DNA from: Glacieibacterium sp965200405
GTDB lineage: Bacteria; Pseudomonadota; Alphaproteobacteria; Sphingomonadales; Sphingomonadaceae
Direction of reading: 5' to 3'
Assembly (NCBI RefSeq): GCF_965200405.1
Contig: NZ_OZ241356.1
Location: 744,001 to 808,000, forward strand
DNA length: 64,000 nt
The notes beneath the pieces are model-generated. The model worked only from the letters and a program-made list of their open reading frames with translations. It was not told the origin of the DNA and ran no database searches. The translations under genes and the position numbers were made by a program. Numbering within the stretch: the first letter of the stretch is position 1; every line of letters starts with the position of its first letter. Shown here piece after piece: positions 62,301 to 64,000 of the stretch.

Positions 62301-62828
62301 GTCGAGGAATCCCTGGTCATGGTCGCGCGACGCCGCCTCGATCGCCTCTGCGAGGACGCGGCCCCTGAGCGCCAGCGCGTCACGCTCGGCCAGCGTGGCG
62401 AAGCCGGGGGCGACGCCGGCCTCGATCGGGAAGCCCGCGAGCAGCGATTGCGCATAGCCGTGCAAGGTCTGGACGTTGAGCCCGCCGCGCGCGTCGAGCG
62501 TGTGAGCGAACAGCGTCCGGGCGCGGACCATCGTCTCGGCATCGGCGCGGGCGCGGATCGCCTTGAGGTCCGACGCCAGCTCGTCATCGGAGGCGCGGAC
62601 CCAGTGCGCAAGGCGCTCGAAGATGCGAGTCTGCATCTCGGCCGCACCCGCCTTGGTGAAGGTCAGGCACAACAGCCGGTCGGGCGCGGCCCCCTGCAGC
62701 AGCAGGCGCAGCACGCGCGCACTGAGCACCTGGGTCTTGCCGGTGCCGGCGCTGGCCGAGACCCAGGCGTTGGCGGTCGGATGGACTGCGGCGGCCTGCT
62801 CCGGGCGCAGGGGATTGAGGGGCTTCAT
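59394..62828 (-). CDS. addA: Double-strand break repair helicase-nuclease subunit AddA
   Basis: UvrD-like superfamily 1 helicase with a C-terminal RecB-type nuclease, 1144 aa. Walker A SASAGTGKTQ with Lys31, LCLTFTKAGAAEMQ, the VDEAQDTNAAQWE motif II, QGSDPRIF, VYRKFIG-like loops and MTVHGAKGLQAPVV are present. The nuclease site near residue 1075 is VQLVDFKTGRR. With AddB it forms the bacterial alternative to RecBCD. ATG chosen at MKPLNPLRPEQ, as the longer open frame is inside the upstream repeat. Confidence 0.94.
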   Translation of the reverse strand: MKPLNPLRPEQAAAVHPTANAWVSASAGTGKTQVLSARVLRLLLQGAAPDRLLCLTFTKAGAAEMQTRIFERLAHWVRASDDELASDLKAIRARADAETMVRARTLFAHTLDARGGLNVQTLHGYAQSLLAGFPIEAGVAPGFATLAERDALALRGRVLAEAIEAASRDHDQGFLDDVGELSVTRGEQSLDRIASTLIRHHDAIAAMGPPMGYEVKLRRAFGLPTDGSVAEVVEWKLAELDTAGLAHLAGVFEAHAGATSLTNADDLRWWLACKPDVRAKHFDRLAKVFLKADGEPRKSIVPGGKKAGYLDIELADSLCEQIIEVATLRRLLEAAANAARYLRVGARLGGAYAAHKRRAGVIDYDDMIARAAELLTRPGMSEWVRFKLDARIDHMLVDEAQDTNAAQWEIVQALTDEFFSGEGARELQRTLFVVGDFKQAIFSFQGSDPRIFDARQVHFRDIVRDAELEWRDISLAESFRSVPAVLEVVDKVIENLGHDKLGTPNAVPPLTAARGSRPGYVTLWPPLGLPEDDAALPVAEQQWLPPAQVRMAHQLARQIAAWLKPETALWLPARGRVVRAEDILVLVRNRGEFVQPLVAALHDFGVPVAGADRLRLTEPLAVQDLLALVRFALQPGDDLTCATLLTSPFLGVSQDKLFELADDRRGSLWERVRSSGTPAADWLGKVLALADFSAPYEFLETILSGELRGRALLLARLGEEARDAVQAVLAQALAFEAANAPTLQGFLDWMEGEDTDLKRDPDAPIDAVRIMTVHGAKGLQAPVVILADAARAPSDRGDHVMVDIDQSEREVPIFHGGQSGKVGIIAAAAEAATQDAMQEHWRLLYVALTRAEDLLFVGGALPTQRGEKPPEVHEDSWYKVIEAAMTGLGADAEPDALWGTAVLHRAAMDGESVLDGPRKEAAARGTDLPDWVRAPAPVEARPSRPLSPSAIAADDVASPPPTPAMQVAARRGQLLHALFERLPGVAAEDRPAIASRWLASHAGDLPAVERDSLATTVLAIIAEPRHAALFGADALAEAPIAAVVDGVVIAGKVDRLLVGEARVQLVDFKTGRRVPADAASVEPYHLKQMAAYVAALGAIFPGRAIETALLYTHDATLIELPATLLATHAPKLVTAQETLGRPAR

Positions 62829-62834
62829 TGGAGC

Positions 62835-62936
62835 GTCATCCCGGCGAAGGCCGGGACCCATTCGACACGCCATTCGAAATGAGCCGCGAAACTACGACGG
62901 GCTCGCTGAATGGGTCCCGGCCTTCGCCGGGATGAC
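62835..62936. repeat. Dispersed palindromic repeat, copy 3
   Basis: Arms 62835-62863 and 62908-62936 (29 bases, perfectly complementary, starting GTCATCCCGGCGAAGGCCGG) enclose 44 unique bases. It lies within the addB-addA spacer, seven bases before the addA ATG, so the addA start is immediately next to a strong stem. Confidence 0.9.
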
Positions 62937-62955
62937 GGCGTTTCGAGAGCTCGCT

Positions 62956-64000
62956 TCACTTCATCGTCCTCGGGCGCGCCTGCCACTCCGCCACCCGGGC
63001 GAGGTGGTCGAAGTCGCTGTAGCGCGCGGCGTGGTCGGGGTGCAGCTTGGCGGTGAACGGCTCGGACCCGAGCAGATACGCCTCGCACAGCGCGTCGAAG
63101 CGGACCAGCGTCGCGGCGACATGGTCGTGGGCGCTGATAAATTCCTTGCGCATCCGCTCCAGCGGGTTCGTCACCTTGCCCGCGACCTTGCCGCCGCCGA
63201 GCTTCCAGTACCGCACCGCCCCGACCGTCGCCGCCGGGCCGAGTTTGCCACGCTCCGCCATCAGCGCGAGCAGGCCCATCTGCAGCGCGAAGCCGCCGTC
63301 GACCTGCGCGAATGACGGTACCGTCCCGGTCTTGTAGTCGATGATCGCCAGCTCGCCCGCGGCGTTGCGGTCGATGCGGTCGGCCTTGCCGGTCAGGGTG
63401 ATCCCACTGGGCAATTCCAGCAGTCCGCCCGCTTCCGCGACGCTGTCGCCCCAGCCTGCCGCCTCCCATTCGCCGGTCTGCTCCACCACCCACTCCAGCG
63501 CGCGGCGGATGCGCGGCGCCCAGAGCGCGCCCATCAGCGGGTGGTTGGACCATTTGTCGGCGAGCATCGCGTCGGCGAGGGCCTGCAGATCCTCGGGCTC
63601 GCCGCCGCTTTTGGTCCAGGCCTCGAGCACGCCGTGCAGGTCGGTACCGCGCTCCGCCGCCCCGGGGTCCTCGTCGAGCGGCGACAGTGCGTCGAGGCGC
63701 AGCATCCGGCTGGCGTAGAAGCTGAACGGGTCGGCCTTGAGACGCTCGGCCGCGGTCACCGAGATGCGGCGCGGGCGGCGCGCGACCGGCGGCAACGGGC
63801 GCGGACGCTCGGCGGGCGTGACCGTCGCGGGCCGGTCGAGGGCGCGGGCCAGCTCGAGCAATTCACTATCAGCGGCGATCGCCTCCCCCGCCAGCGCACG
63901 CAGCCGCAGCCAGAAACGCGACGGCACCGCGGGACTCGCATCGTCGCGCCGCGCCCGGGTCAACAGCACCTCGCCGCCGCCCAGCCCCTGCACGAAATCA
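62956..64000 (-). CDS. addB: AddB subunit of the AddAB nuclease (5' part outside the window)
   Basis: The visible 345 C-terminal residues belong to the AddB partner of AddA. The RecB-like nuclease domain has RGTDLHGVLEAW, LTGKADRIDRNAAGELAIIDYKTG and KVTNPLERMRKEF, i.e. the D..D-EXK arrangement (IDYKTG). Only one Cys occurs in this part, so the iron-sulfur cysteines found in Bacillus AddB are not present here. The N-terminal helicase-like part lies beyond the window edge. Confidence 0.92.
   Translation of the reverse strand, partial: DFVQGLGGGEVLLTRARRDDASPAVPSRFWLRLRALAGEAIAADSELLELARALDRPATVTPAERPRPLPPVARRPRRISVTAAERLKADPFSFYASRMLRLDALSPLDEDPGAAERGTDLHGVLEAWTKSGGEPEDLQALADAMLADKWSNHPLMGALWAPRIRRALEWVVEQTGEWEAAGWGDSVAEAGGLLELPSGITLTGKADRIDRNAAGELAIIDYKTGTVPSFAQVDGGFALQMGLLALMAERGKLGPAATVGAVRYWKLGGGKVAGKVTNPLERMRKEFISAHDHVAATLVRFDALCEAYLLGSEPFTAKLHPDHAARYSDFDHLARVAEWQARPRTMK

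Noticed and set aside
58893..62936. Short open frames in the repeat arms
   Set aside because: They are translations of the palindromic repeat itself and carry no gene.

Overview
The window is high-GC chromosomal DNA (GC-rich third positions, many GTG starts) from an alphaproteobacterium, most probably a member of the Sphingomonadales. Evidence for this is the gene content and order (thyA-folA-ribF-ileS-lspA-DUF3035, argD-argF-hslO, hflK-hflC-degP, addB-addA-trxA, secA near argJ), the single-cysteine DksA and the style of the small heat-shock gene leader. The genus cannot be fixed from the sequence. Almost everything is core housekeeping DNA on both strands. I see no prophage, insertion sequence, CRISPR array, rRNA or plasmid gene, and only one tRNA.

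Layout. 1-8.2 kb: the start of a secreted protein, an acyl-CoA dehydrogenase, a zinc-ribbon membrane protein, then serS, surE, a LysM/M23 lipoprotein, rimO and an M17 aminopeptidase. 8.3-12.5 kb: a MarR regulator overlapping an NlpC/P60 hydrolase, dksA, two divergent DUF465 mini-genes, a TPR protein, an hsp20 gene with a sigma-32 type promoter and a ROSE-like RNA thermometer, and a VOC protein. 12.6-20.1 kb: a CoA-binding protein, mrp, hflK-hflC-degP, a small exported protein and a HerA/DUF853 ATPase. 20.1-26.3 kb: the minus-strand thyA-folA-ribF-ileS-lspA-DUF3035 operon. 26.7-29.3 kb: a compact NfrB-like glycosyltransferase and NfrA-like outer-membrane protein pair, the most unusual module here. 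29.3-34.1 kb: a MerR regulator, an ATP-dependent DNA ligase, a RadC N-terminal fragment, a cystathionine beta-lyase type enzyme and sseA.

34.2-39.4 kb: queF facing the argD-argF-hslO-queC-queE operon, which joins arginine synthesis, a redox chaperone and queuosine precursor synthesis. 39.4-43.4 kb: a pseudo-receiver/degenerate GGDEF/EAL protein, moaA-nadK and tRNA-Asn. 43.4-47.4 kb: the trehalose operon otsB-GH15-otsA. 47.7-50.2 kb: mmsA-mmsB for valine catabolism. 50.2-57.3 kb: a DUF1223 protein, a small membrane protein, UPF0145, secA, tdk, a YihY membrane protein and argJ. 57.4-64 kb: two mini-genes, a GST with an extra C-terminal domain, trxA, addA and a partial addB.

The intergenic DNA holds two dispersed inverted-repeat families: three copies of a long palindrome with arms beginning GTCATCCCGGCG, and three copies of a C-rich/G-rich hairpin element. 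Most copies lie between convergent genes. One copy of the second family appears to supply the ribosome binding site of queE. Start codons were chosen from Shine-Dalgarno spacing, overlaps with the upstream gene and family lengths. Function calls rest on recognisable motifs, not on database searches.
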